This document shows positions 18,301-26,074 of a stretch of DNA of 64,000 bases, in pieces. Positions within the stretch are counted from its first letter, which is position 1, and the number at the start of each line of letters is the position of its first letter. The DNA comes from Luteibacter jiangsuensis. Lineage in GTDB: Bacteria > Pseudomonadota > Gammaproteobacteria > Xanthomonadales > Rhodanobacteraceae. The position numbers were made by a program, and so were the translations under genes. A model generated the notes under the pieces. It saw nothing but the letters and a program-made list of their open reading frames with translations. It made no database searches and was not told the DNA's origin. The DNA lies in assembly GCF_030812295.1 (NCBI RefSeq), contig NZ_JAUSSK010000002.1, positions 712,001 through 776,000 of the forward strand. Direction: 5' to 3'.

Positions 18301-18391
18301 CCGTCGTCGACTGGGCGAAAGCCGCGGGGCTCGACGCGAGTGCCAGCGCGACGGCGAGGGTGGTCTTGTTGAGTGACTTGAAGCTGAGCAT
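15356..18391 (-). CDS. Oar-like TonB-dependent receptor
   Basis: A 1011-residue outer-membrane protein. Signal peptide MLSFKSLNKTTLAVALALASSPAAFA is followed by a carboxypeptidase-regulatory-like beta domain (GRYSVGQLPLGTYTVSLR near 70-90). A plug (LPLGRNSEAIALLAPGVV near 150; GGYSAQYGRSDGGVINVV near 215) and a large barrel end in LSVNYDY. ATG at 18391 was chosen because GAGGAGG lies nine bases upstream. Oar-like receptors in Myxococcus and Xanthomonadales are linked to protein export or large substrates. A secreted metzincin gene lies directly upstream on the same strand, a possible partner. Confidence 0.88.
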   Translation of the reverse strand: MLSFKSLNKTTLAVALALASSPAAFAQSTTGGIFGQAPVAAGQTVVVTSDTGLSREIPVDDRGRYSVGQLPLGTYTVSLRANGQTVDTRQNIVLKVGAGTEVSFAPSDAQTLSGVTVSASALPKIDVSTIDSRTVVTSEQLARLPLGRNSEAIALLAPGVVNNGGSFKGPTGNSLVSFGGSAASENAYYVNGFATTDPLRGFGGLSLPYGAIDQQEVYTGGYSAQYGRSDGGVINVVGKRGTNEWHFGAQVLWEPGFARASQRDRYFENGLPASPRAGSLYSPDSENDYDSTTVSAYAGGPLIKDKLFVFVAGEFQRQEGNTVNPVSGYTSTKPYVDYRYNSPRWYGKVDWNITDNNILEVTGASDKYETSGSIYNYDYNSRTRLARIGQDDDIKTGGNLWTAKYTGYITDDLTITALYGKLHTTDYDAPGGYDPSLTYVDGLVNQNPALNGGTGRGNSQTVSSLIPSGRGNRTTNTRFDITYKIGDHTITAGIDNQTATALDQGSVTSGPGYSWTYGQGDPDTPISTGLGVPATGGFPNGAEGYYVVQNISSSLATVRSTQRAQYIEDKWQINDRWLLSVGLRNDQFQNFNADGDAFITQHKPQWAPRLGASWDVYGDATFKVYANAGRYYLGLPLNPALNAAGGALTTSQYFTYGGIAADGTPTGLTTISPPVAANNTFGQLPDPKTVTTKGLKSEYQDEFILGFTKTLGTDWVYGAKATQRILRNAIDDYCDIDLVLAKAQSLGYDVTTDSNPVSCWLFNPGKANTFNLVDTSGNYVSVPLSNKEFGFDRLKRRYYSLETFLEHPFSNGWYGKVSYTFSRSYGNTEGQLRSDLYRESRGTGQTAVSTTQDWDNSYIMVNTNGVQNNDHKHQLKFFGYYEFTPEWLVSGNLSMISGAPKPCLGYFGIDRTDPAGYGNSYHFCNGLPSPPGSHGRLPWVRQIDLGVTYRPAFADSKLAFNANVFNVLNEQKVIGIYPNAESNPNLANPLYGTPTSRQLPRYVRLSVNYDY

Positions 18392-18498
18392 GAAGAAACG
18401 CCTCCTCGGAACGATTTCAAGGCAAAGGCATGCCCGGGCTCCGCGGGCGCGGAACCTGGATATCGGTGTTGTGGTGACCCCCGGGCACATTCCCGACG

Positions 18499-18520
18499 CC
18501 GGCAACCGAAGGGTTGCCGG
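18499..18520 (-). promoter_or_regulatory. Perfect hairpin upstream of the Oar-like receptor
   Basis: CCGGCAACC and GGTTGCCGG pair perfectly around a four-base loop, about 110 bases upstream of the receptor ATG. It has no U-tail toward the receptor. It is probably a 5'-UTR structure; function unknown. Confidence 0.45.
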
Positions 18521-18647
18521 AACGGGATGAGCCGATAAACGCGTGCGAACGCGTCGCTTCCGTTCAGCAGACAGCGCGTGCTGCGACGCAGCACTTGTTA
18601 GCGGTTATAGCGAAAAGTTACGAACATGTATAGGGGTATAGACGTCC

Positions 18648-19763
18648 CTATTGACAGAAGAGCGGAATCCCCGGCGGATCGGGGTTGACCGGCACGGTCC
18701 ACTCGCGGGCCATGTGAACGCGCATGTTGCGTTCGTTCTTCCTGGAATAGCGGTAGCAATTGGACCGCAATGCGACGGTGCCGGAGATCAGGTTGGTTTC
18801 GCACGGCCACAGGGACGACCATTGCACCTCGGCGTCGTCGTGTACCGCGCCCAGGGTGTGTCCGTATTCATGGGCGACGATCGTGTAGCGGCCCGAGAGC
18901 GAAGCGACGGCTTCTTCACCGCCGAGCCACGCCTGCCCGGTGACGCCGGGCAGGGGTTCATTGCTCGTGATGAGCATGAACTTGTATTCGAACTTTCCCG
19001 GGATGCGCGGCAACTTGTTCCGTCGCTCATAGGAGTCGATCGCGGTCGTCCAGTCGCGGAGCGACTCCTCGTGTCCATAAGGCATATCGGTGAGCCCCTC
19101 GACCTGCTGGCTATAGATCGCCCACAACCGATGGGCGGGCAGAATCCTCTTCATGTCCGCGATCCACCAGGCGACGTAACTGGCATGTATGTGCTTTCGG
19201 TCCACGCCGAGCGTGTCGTCGTGAAGGAACATCCAGAATGTCAGCGTGGGAACCTTGTGCGCATGGGGGCGCCCGGGCTCGCTCGCGTTCCTCTTGGAGA
19301 GTCCCTCGTGGTTCGCGTGTTCCACCGCGGCACGTCGTGCGCCGGCACCGGCACCGGCGCCTGCGGACTCGACGACGTGGGGAGTGTCGTCGTCGCGGTC
19401 GAAGCCTGTGACGGACACGCCATCGCGACGAGCCACCGTGATGTCCAGGTGGTCGCCGGAGCGGGTGACGACGGCCTGTTCGCCTCGCCAGGTCGCAAGG
19501 TACATGTCTCCAGGCTCGCCGTCGGCGAAACGAACACCGATATCGAGGTGCGATTCGACGACGAGGGCGTTCGTTTCGTCCGTGCCGCGCGATCGTTCCG
19601 TGGATGCGGCAAGGGAGACCGTGCGAGGCAACCCCGCGGCGATGGCCCGGTCGAAGGCGGTGATGGGATGTGTGATGGCCGGTTGCGCGACGCAGATGCC
19701 GGCCGAGCAGGCGGCGGCAAAAAAGGTGGTGCACCGCAACGCGGCGGTGGGTAGCGGGGCCAT
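18648..19763 (-). CDS. Secreted metzincin-type zinc metalloprotease
   Basis: A 371-residue protein with an N-terminal signal sequence ending near AQP (residue 27). The zinc motif HEYGHTLGAVHDD near residue 310 fits HExxHxxGxxH/D of the metzincins, here with His. Segments such as HIHASYVAWWIADMKRILP and FEYKFMLITSNEP precede the motif, and Cys residues near 328, 341 and the C-terminus may form disulfides. A central low-complexity AGAGAGAGARR stretch may separate a propeptide from the catalytic domain. ATG at 19763 has AAAGGA five bases upstream. It lies upstream of the Oar-like receptor on the same strand. Confidence 0.8.
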   Translation of the reverse strand: MAPLPTAALRCTTFFAAACSAGICVAQPAITHPITAFDRAIAAGLPRTVSLAASTERSRGTDETNALVVESHLDIGVRFADGEPGDMYLATWRGEQAVVTRSGDHLDITVARRDGVSVTGFDRDDDTPHVVESAGAGAGAGARRAAVEHANHEGLSKRNASEPGRPHAHKVPTLTFWMFLHDDTLGVDRKHIHASYVAWWIADMKRILPAHRLWAIYSQQVEGLTDMPYGHEESLRDWTTAIDSYERRNKLPRIPGKFEYKFMLITSNEPLPGVTGQAWLGGEEAVASLSGRYTIVAHEYGHTLGAVHDDAEVQWSSLWPCETNLISGTVALRSNCYRYSRKNERNMRVHMAREWTVPVNPDPPGIPLFCQ

Positions 19764-19987
19764 GGCAGTCCTTTGCGGGCGTTGGTTGAGGGTTGCTTGG
19801 GGCAGCGGCAGTGTATGCGTCGTCAGGGCGTTCTGGTGCGCGCGTGATGCGACGTCATGCGACAGCCGGCACCTCGTCGACCCAGGGATGCTGGCCCAGC
19901 AGGACGTACGCCTGCATGAGCGGCCGGCATTGAATCGTCGCCAGCCACGCCCTACCTTCAAGTGCTCACGCCGCGAAGGAATGTCCC

Positions 19988-20692
19988 ATGTCCGATCTCA
20001 CGAGCTTCCCGATCAACGCCGTATGGCCAGCGGCCCACCCTGAGCGCATCCAGCTCTATTCGCTGCCCACGCCGAACGGCGTGAAGGTGTCGATCATGCT
20101 GGAGGAGCTGGGCCTGCCTTACGAGCCACACCTCGTCGACATCGGCAAGGACGAAAGCAAGCTGCCCGAATTCGTCGCGCTCAACCCGAATGGGAAGATC
20201 CCGGCGATCATCGATCCGGATGGGCCGGGCGGCAAGCCCATCGGACTGTTCGAGTCCGGCGCGATCCTGCTGTACCTCGCCGAGAAGACGGGCCACTTCA
20301 TTCCCGCGGATGCCGCTGGCCGTTGGGAAACCATCCAGTGGCTGTTCTTCCAGATGGCCGGCATCGGCCCGATGTTCGGGCAGGTGGGTTTCTTCCACAA
20401 GTTCGCCGGCCGCGAGTACGAGGACAAGCGTCCGTTGCAGCGTTACGTGGCGGAGTCGAAGCGCCTGCTTGGCGTGCTCGACAAGCGGCTCGAAGGGCGC
20501 GAATGGATCGTGGGCGGCGAATACACCATCGCCGACATCGCCACGATCGGTTGGGTCAACAATCTCGTGACCTTCTATGGCGCTCGCGAACTGGTCGGTT
20601 TCGACGCTTACCCGAACGTCATCGCCTGGCTCGAACGCGGCATGTCGCGTCCCGCGGTACAGCGTGGCCTGAAGATTCCCGCCCGGAGCTGA
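19988..20692 (+). CDS. Glutathione S-transferase family protein (YghU/YfcG type)
   Basis: A 234-residue protein with an N-terminal thioredoxin fold (IQLYSLPTPNGVKVSIMLEELGLPYEPH near 20-45, NPNGKIPAI near 68, ESGAILLYLAEK near 95) and an all-helical C-terminal domain. TPNGVKV is the active-site loop of the Nu-class disulfide-bond oxidoreductases YfcG/YghU. A role in glutathione-dependent disulfide or peroxide reduction is likely by family; the substrate is unknown. It is a single-gene unit. Confidence 0.88.
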   Translation: MSDLTSFPINAVWPAAHPERIQLYSLPTPNGVKVSIMLEELGLPYEPHLVDIGKDESKLPEFVALNPNGKIPAIIDPDGPGGKPIGLFESGAILLYLAEKTGHFIPADAAGRWETIQWLFFQMAGIGPMFGQVGFFHKFAGREYEDKRPLQRYVAESKRLLGVLDKRLEGREWIVGGEYTIADIATIGWVNNLVTFYGARELVGFDAYPNVIAWLERGMSRPAVQRGLKIPARS

Positions 20693-20873
20693 CCCGGCAG
20701 CATCCTGCGATTCTCCCGTTTCACGGCCCGTATGGGCTCCGCCCGTGACCTCTGGCATAGGGAACCCCGCAGCCCGGCGTTTAGGATCGAAGGCTTGCGC
20801 GGGCCTCAGGGGAACGCGCCGACCCGCTCGACACGGATGGACGGGCGACCATCACGTTCCACGGGAGAACACA

Positions 20874-22769
20874 GTGAAATCCACCATGCTCGCCTCCGCG
20901 CTGCTGGCCGCCCTGGCCGGTATCGGCGCCTCCGCCGTCCGCGCGGACGATGTCCCCGCACCGCAAGACACCGCTTATAACGGCACGCTCAAGCTCGTCG
21001 TCGATGCCACCGACCTCGATCGCCGCATCTTCCGCGTGCGTGAGAACATCCCCGCGCAGCCGGGTCCGCTGACCCTGTTGTTCCCGGAATGGATCCCGGG
21101 CCACCACTCCCCCAGCGGCCCGATCGACCAGTTCGCCGGCCTGATCGTCACCGCCGGCGGCAAGCGCATCGAATGGAAGCGCGACGAATTCAATGTCTAC
21201 GCCTTCCATGTGGACGTGCCGGCCGGTGCGTCCTCGGTGGACGTGGAGTTCCAGACGTTGACGCCGCAGGATGCCCGCCAGGGCCGCATCGTCATGACGC
21301 CCGACATCGTCAACGTGCAGTGGAACCAGGTATCGCTGTATCCGGCGGGCTATCGCGCGGATCGCATCCAGGTCGAGCCGTCGGTGAAGTTCCCGGCGGG
21401 CTTCCAGTTCGGCACGGCGCTGGAGCAGGCTGGCAAGGAGGGCGACACGGTCACCTTCAAGGCGATCGACTATAACGACCTCGTCGATTCGCCGATCTTC
21501 GCCGGCCGCTACTTCAAGCGCGTCGACCTCGATCCCAACGGCCGCTCGCCGGTGCATCTGAACATCGTGGCCGATAATGCCAAGGCGCTGGAGATCAAGC
21601 CGGAAGCGCTCGAGATCCACCGCAAGCTGGTCCAGCAGATGGACAAGCTCTACGGCGCACGTCACTACAATCATTACGATTTCCTGCTGGCGCTGACCGA
21701 GAAGCTCGGCGGCATCGGCCTCGAACATCATCGTTCGTCCGAGAACAGCGCCTCGCCCAACTACTTCACCGAGTGGGACAAGAGCTGGCTCGGCCGCGAC
21801 CTGCTCGCGCACGAATACAATCACTCGTGGGATGGCAAGTACCGCCGTGGCGCCGACCTGGCCACGCCGAACTTCAACGTGCCGATGGGCGACAGCCTGC
21901 TGTGGGTCTACGAAGGCCAGACGCAGTTCTGGGGCAACGTCGTCGCCGCGCGTGCCGGCCTGCTCTCGCAGGACCAGGCGCGCGACATGCTTGCCTTTGT
22001 CGCCGCGACCTATGACAAGGGCCGCCCGGGCCTGTCCTGGCGCAACATCCAGGACACCACCAACGACCCGACCATCGCCCAGCGTCGCCCGCTCTCGTAT
22101 CGCAACTACCAGATGAGCGAGGATTACTATTCGGGCGGCCAGATGATCTGGCTCGACGTCGACACGAAACTGCGTGAGCTGACGAAAAACAAGCGCTCGC
22201 TCGACGATTTCGCCAAGGCCTTCTTCGGCATGAAGGACGGTGACTGGAAGGTCAATCCATATACCTTCGAAGACGTGGCCTCCACGCTCAACGGCATCGC
22301 GCCGTACGACTGGGCCACGTACCTGCGCGATCGCGTCGACGGCCACAAGGGCGACCTCGAGGGCATCGAGCGCGGTGGCTGGAAGCTCGTGTACAACGAC
22401 AAGCCGTCCGATGCGCTCAAGGCCATCGAGGGCCGTCGCCACTACACCGACCTGACCTATTCCGCCGGCTTCGCCGTGTCGTCCAAGGGCGATATCTCGG
22501 ACGTGCGCTGGGATGGTCCCGCGTTCAATGCCGGCCTGTCGCCGGGCATGCATATCGTCGCGGTGAACAACAAGGAATTCGACGGTGACGCGTTGAAGGA
22601 CGCCGTCACGGCCGCGAAGACCGATAAGGCGCCGATCGAACTGCTGGTGAAGAATTTCGACCAGTACAAGACGATCAAGATCGACTACCACGAAGGTCTC
22701 AAGTACCCGCACCTCGAGCGGGACAAGAGCAAGCCCGACTGGCTGGGCGAGCTGTACAAGGCGAAGTAA
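20874..22769 (+). CDS. Secreted M61 (glycyl aminopeptidase) family metallopeptidase with PDZ domain
   Basis: A 631-residue secreted peptidase. The start is GTG at 20874 with GGAG six bases upstream, giving signal peptide (V)KSTMLASALLAALAGIGASAVRA. The zinc motif HEYNHSWDGKYR lies near residue 310, followed by LLWVYEGQTQFWG with the third ligand Glu. A C-terminal PDZ domain spans about 540-610 (GLSPGMHIVAVNNKEFDGD). M61 enzymes release N-terminal Gly or Ala from peptides. No operon partner is seen. Confidence 0.9.
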   Translation: MKSTMLASALLAALAGIGASAVRADDVPAPQDTAYNGTLKLVVDATDLDRRIFRVRENIPAQPGPLTLLFPEWIPGHHSPSGPIDQFAGLIVTAGGKRIEWKRDEFNVYAFHVDVPAGASSVDVEFQTLTPQDARQGRIVMTPDIVNVQWNQVSLYPAGYRADRIQVEPSVKFPAGFQFGTALEQAGKEGDTVTFKAIDYNDLVDSPIFAGRYFKRVDLDPNGRSPVHLNIVADNAKALEIKPEALEIHRKLVQQMDKLYGARHYNHYDFLLALTEKLGGIGLEHHRSSENSASPNYFTEWDKSWLGRDLLAHEYNHSWDGKYRRGADLATPNFNVPMGDSLLWVYEGQTQFWGNVVAARAGLLSQDQARDMLAFVAATYDKGRPGLSWRNIQDTTNDPTIAQRRPLSYRNYQMSEDYYSGGQMIWLDVDTKLRELTKNKRSLDDFAKAFFGMKDGDWKVNPYTFEDVASTLNGIAPYDWATYLRDRVDGHKGDLEGIERGGWKLVYNDKPSDALKAIEGRRHYTDLTYSAGFAVSSKGDISDVRWDGPAFNAGLSPGMHIVAVNNKEFDGDALKDAVTAAKTDKAPIELLVKNFDQYKTIKIDYHEGLKYPHLERDKSKPDWLGELYKAK

Positions 22770-22832
22770 AAAAGGAGGGCGCCACATGGCGCCCTCTTAC
22801 TGTGGGGGCCGCGCAAGATCCGGGCCGCGCCG

Positions 22833-22912
22833 GTGGGAGCCGACCCTGTCGGCGATGGTTGCTCGCCGAACCCTTGCCCGCTCCGCGGGATCGCCGCCGA
22901 AGCGGCTCCCAC
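22833..22912. repeat. Inverted pair of the palindromic repeat
   Basis: A forward copy at 22833-22856 and a reverse copy at 22890-22912 are separated by about 33 bases containing CCCGCTCCGCGGG. The pair sits between the M61 peptidase and the LytTR regulator and could form one large cruciform. Confidence 0.85.
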
Positions 22913-22939
22913 AAGGCGCCGGGCGCTATCATCCGCGGC

Positions 22940-23845
22940 ATGACCCAAGCCCCTCTGCCGCCAGGCCTCGAACTCGACCGCGCGCACCGCCGCCGCCGCC
23001 GCTACATGGTCGTCTTCTGGATACTGGCCTTCGTCAGCGCGGCCATCGGCAATACCCTCACCGAACGGATGGATGCCGATCGCTACGGCATCTCCGCCGC
23101 CACCTGGCAGATCGCCACCAACGAATTCACCAGCGTGCTCGTCTCGCTGCTGATGTTGCCTTTCCTTCTGCGTGCCTGCGACCGATGGCCTCTGCATGCG
23201 GATACCTGGCGCCGCCGCCTGCCGCTGTATGTCCTCGGCAGTATCCTGTGGTGCGCCCTGCACGTGGCCGGCATGGACCTGCTGCGTCTCTTTGTCTACC
23301 GATCGGCCGGCGTCGCCTTCGAGCCGGGTTCGCTGCGGATGCAGCTCATCTACGAATACCTCAAGGACATCCGCACGGTCTTCGTGATCGTCGCCTTCTG
23401 GCACATGGTGGAGTGGTTCGGCCGGCGCGTGCAGGGCGAGGCCCACCTGCTCGACGCGCCGGACGAGGGGGCGCCCGTGGAACCCGTGGACCGCCCCGAG
23501 CGTTTCCTCGTGCGCAAGCTCGGCCGTGATTTCCTCGTCGCCACCGCCGACATCGAATGGGCGCAGGCCTCGGGCAACTACGTGAACCTGCGCGTGCGTG
23601 GGCGTGACTACCCGTTGCGCAGCACACTGGCCGCGCTGGAGACCCGTCTCGACCCGGCGGTATTCGTTCGCGCCCACCGCAGCTACATCGTCCAGTTGGC
23701 CCAGGTCACCGCCATCGAGCCCCTGGACGCGGGCGAGGCCCGCCTGCACATGGCCGATGGCAGCGTCCTGCCGTGCAGCCGGCGCTACCGTGAAAGCCTA
23801 CGCTCCGTGGCGGCGGGCGCCGGGCCGGTGCCGGCCCGGGCCTGA
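22940..23845 (+). CDS. Membrane-anchored LytTR-type DNA-binding regulator
   Basis: A 301-residue protein. Residues 25-165 carry about four transmembrane segments (VVFWILAFVSAAIGN, VLVSLLMLPFLL, LYVLGSILWCALHVAG, TVFVIVAFWHMVEWF). Residues 195-295 form a LytTR DNA-binding domain (DIEWAQASGNYVNLRV, LRSTLAALETRLDP, FVRAHRSYIVQL). There is no receiver domain, so DNA binding is probably controlled directly at the membrane, as in the LytTR regulatory-system group. No dedicated partner inhibitor gene lies beside it. Target genes are unknown. Confidence 0.87.
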   Translation: MTQAPLPPGLELDRAHRRRRRYMVVFWILAFVSAAIGNTLTERMDADRYGISAATWQIATNEFTSVLVSLLMLPFLLRACDRWPLHADTWRRRLPLYVLGSILWCALHVAGMDLLRLFVYRSAGVAFEPGSLRMQLIYEYLKDIRTVFVIVAFWHMVEWFGRRVQGEAHLLDAPDEGAPVEPVDRPERFLVRKLGRDFLVATADIEWAQASGNYVNLRVRGRDYPLRSTLAALETRLDPAVFVRAHRSYIVQLAQVTAIEPLDAGEARLHMADGSVLPCSRRYRESLRSVAAGAGPVPARA

Positions 23846-23899
23846 TATCGAGGCTAGGCCGCCCGGGCCATTCCCGCTACAATGCCGATCCGCAGTTAC

Positions 23900-23976
23900 G
23901 CGCCTGTAGCTCAGCCGGATAGAGTAGTGGCTTCCGAAGCCATTGGTCGGGGGTTCGAATCCCTCCAGGCGCACCA
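23900..23976 (+). tRNA. tRNA-Arg (anticodon CCG)
   Basis: A complete 77-base cloverleaf. The acceptor arms GCGCCTG/CAGGCGC, D-loop AGCTCAGCCGGATAGAGT, anticodon loop TTCCGAA (reads CGG) and T-arm GGGTTCGAATCCC are all present, and the 3' CCA is encoded. No integrated element was seen at its 3' end. Confidence 0.97.
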
Positions 23977-24043
23977 TTCCTTCGCTTCGTTTCGCATATC
24001 GGCACCGGTGATGTTCCCCGGCGCCGATGGCTGCGTGTGCGGA

Positions 24044-24460
24044 TCAGGCCAGATGAATCTCCACGTCGATATTCCCCCGTGTCGCCTTCGAGTAGGGGCA
24101 GGTGCGATGGGCCGACTGGATCAGCTCGTGCGCGACCTCCGGGTCGAGGCCGGGAAGACTGGCCGTGAGGCGGGCCTGCAGGAAATAGCCACCGTCGCCG
24201 GTGCCGAGATCGATCTCGGCGTCGACCGCCGTGTCCTTAGGCAACGCGATCTTCCGCTCGCGGGCGGCGAGGCCCATGGCGCCGATGAAACAGGCCGACC
24301 AGCCGGCGCCGAGCAACTGCTCGGGGTTGGTGCCGGTGCCCGGGCCACCGGGTGAGGAAAGCTTCACGTTGAGGCGATCGTCGGAGCTGCGTGATTCGCC
24401 GTCGCGGCCGCCGGTGGTGTGGGTCTTGCCGGTATACAGGACGTTCTCGATCTGGGCCAT
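24044..24460 (-). CDS. ohr: Organic hydroperoxide resistance protein
   Basis: A thiol peroxidase that reduces organic and fatty-acid hydroperoxides. The 138-residue protein has the paired redox cysteines of the Ohr/OsmC family: C57 in GWSACFIGAMG and C121 in HRTCPYSKATRGN. NPEQLLGAGWSAC and the EIDLGTGDGGYFL hallmark favour Ohr over OsmC. The usual repressor gene ohrR is not adjacent. Confidence 0.93.
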   Translation of the reverse strand: MAQIENVLYTGKTHTTGGRDGESRSSDDRLNVKLSSPGGPGTGTNPEQLLGAGWSACFIGAMGLAARERKIALPKDTAVDAEIDLGTGDGGYFLQARLTASLPGLDPEVAHELIQSAHRTCPYSKATRGNIDVEIHLA

Positions 24461-24741
24461 GGTCTTGGTTTCCGTTGTGGGGTGGTCATAGGAAACCGCG
24501 AGGGCGTATCCGGGCTGTGTCCCGATGCCGGCGGAAGTGCATCGAACCGTGTCGCGGCGACGCCTCGACACATTCGGATACAAAGCGATCGCACGGCGGT
24601 TTTGGGCGACCCGTCCGCGGCTTGTACATGCCGATACAAAAAGGCGGGGTGGGGGACACGTGCGGGATAAACGGCGGGCGTCCAATACGACCATGCCCGG
24701 TACCTCTACCGGGTCCCCGTTGCCACCACGAGGTATTCCCC

Positions 24742-25287
24742 ATGCGCCCCATCCGCCTTGCCCTCGCCACCCTGGCCATCGGTGCCGCTCTCGTCGCGGC
24801 ATGGCCGGGTAACGGGTCCTCCACCGCGCTCGCCCAGGATTCCGCCGCCAAGGCTCCGGCCCCGGATTTCGCCGGTATCGACCACTGGTTCAATTCACAG
24901 CCATTAACCATCGCCGGCCTGCGCGGCAAGGTGGTGCTGGTGGAGTTCTGGACGCACGAATGCATCAACTGCCTGCATGTGCTGCCACACACCAAGGCGC
25001 TTTACGACAAATACGCCAAGGACGGGCTCGTGGTAGTCGGTGTGCACACGCCGGAGTACGACGAGGAGCGAGATCCCGCCAACGTCAAGGCAGCGATCGC
25101 GCGCTATGGCATCACCTGGCCGGTGGCCATGGATAACGGCTACCAGACATGGAACGCTTATGGAAACCGCTTCTGGCCGGCGTTGTACCTGATCGACCGC
25201 GATGGCCGGGTGGTCTACAGCCATTTCGGCGAGGGAAACTACGACGAGACCGAGGTGCGCGTCCGCCAGCTCCTGGAAAAGGCATGA
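24742..25287 (+). CDS. Secreted thioredoxin-like (redoxin) protein with CINC motif
   Basis: A 181-residue protein with an N-terminal signal sequence (MRPIRLALATLAIGAALVAAWPG...). The thioredoxin fold carries VVLVEFWTHECINCLHVLP near residue 75; its CxxC is CINC. TPEYDEERDPANVKAAIARYGITWPVAMDN matches the DipZ/TlpA-like redoxin group. Probably a periplasmic thiol-disulfide reductase. A response-regulator gene starts 46 bases downstream, which may link it to sensing of envelope redox stress, an inference. Confidence 0.82.
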   Translation: MRPIRLALATLAIGAALVAAWPGNGSSTALAQDSAAKAPAPDFAGIDHWFNSQPLTIAGLRGKVVLVEFWTHECINCLHVLPHTKALYDKYAKDGLVVVGVHTPEYDEERDPANVKAAIARYGITWPVAMDNGYQTWNAYGNRFWPALYLIDRDGRVVYSHFGEGNYDETEVRVRQLLEKA

Positions 25288-25333
25288 TGTGACCGACGTC
25301 GCGCAGCAAACCGCCATCGAGAGAACTTTCCGC

Positions 25334-26074
25334 ATGGAACATACCGATCACATCCTCGTCGTCGACGACGATCACGGCATCCGCACGGGTGTCGTCGACT
25401 ACCTGCGCAAGAATGGCTTGCGTGCCACCGCCGCCGCGGACGGCCGCGAGATGATGGCGCAGCTGGACACCTCGGCCTTCGACCTCATCGTGCTCGACAT
25501 CATGATGCCGGGCGACGACGGCCTCGTGCTCTGCCGCAACCTGCGCAGCGGCAAGCACCGGGCGGTGCCGATCCTCCTGCTCACGGCCCGCGATGACGAG
25601 ACCGACCGCATCATCGGCCTGGAAATGGGCGCCGACGACTATGTGGTGAAGCCGTTCTCGCCGCGCGAACTGCTGGCGCGTATCAAGGCGGTGATCCGGC
25701 GTACGAGGATGTTGCCGCCGAACCTGCGCATCACCGAATCCAGCGAGACGATCTCGTTCGGCCGCTGGCGTCTCGACACCACGGCACGCCACCTGCTCGA
25801 CGACGACGGCACCGTGGTCTCGCTGAGCGGCGCGGAGTTCCGCCTGCTGCGCGTGCTGCTCGACCATCCTCAGCGCGTCCTTTCTCGCGACCAACTGTTG
25901 AACCTCACGCAGGGCCGTGACGCGGAGCTGTTCGACCGCTCGATCGACCTGATGGTGAGCCGCCTTCGCCAGCGTCTGAAGGACGATGCGAAGGAGCAGG
26001 CTTATATCAAGACCGTACGCAGCGAAGGCTACGTGTTCTGCATGCCGGTGACCGTGCATGGAGATGCGTCATGA
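25334..26074 (+). CDS. OmpR-family response regulator
   Basis: A 246-residue regulator. The receiver domain (residues 5-120) has acidic DDD near 12, phospho-acceptor Asp in LIVLDIMMPGDDG near 55, Thr in LLLTARDD and Lys in DYVVKPFSP. The winged-helix domain (140-235) contains LSGAEFRLLRVLLDHPQRVLS and the YIKTVRSEGYVF hallmark. ATG at 25334 gives the normal N-terminus. Its stop overlaps the start of the kinase gene by four bases. Confidence 0.92.
   Translation: MEHTDHILVVDDDHGIRTGVVDYLRKNGLRATAAADGREMMAQLDTSAFDLIVLDIMMPGDDGLVLCRNLRSGKHRAVPILLLTARDDETDRIIGLEMGADDYVVKPFSPRELLARIKAVIRRTRMLPPNLRITESSETISFGRWRLDTTARHLLDDDGTVVSLSGAEFRLLRVLLDHPQRVLSRDQLLNLTQGRDAELFDRSIDLMVSRLRQRLKDDAKEQAYIKTVRSEGYVFCMPVTVHGDAS

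Noticed and set aside
23900-24044. tRNA-Arg as an integration site of a genomic island
   Set aside because: No integrase gene and no direct repeat of the tRNA 3' end were seen downstream; the following genes are ordinary chromosomal genes.
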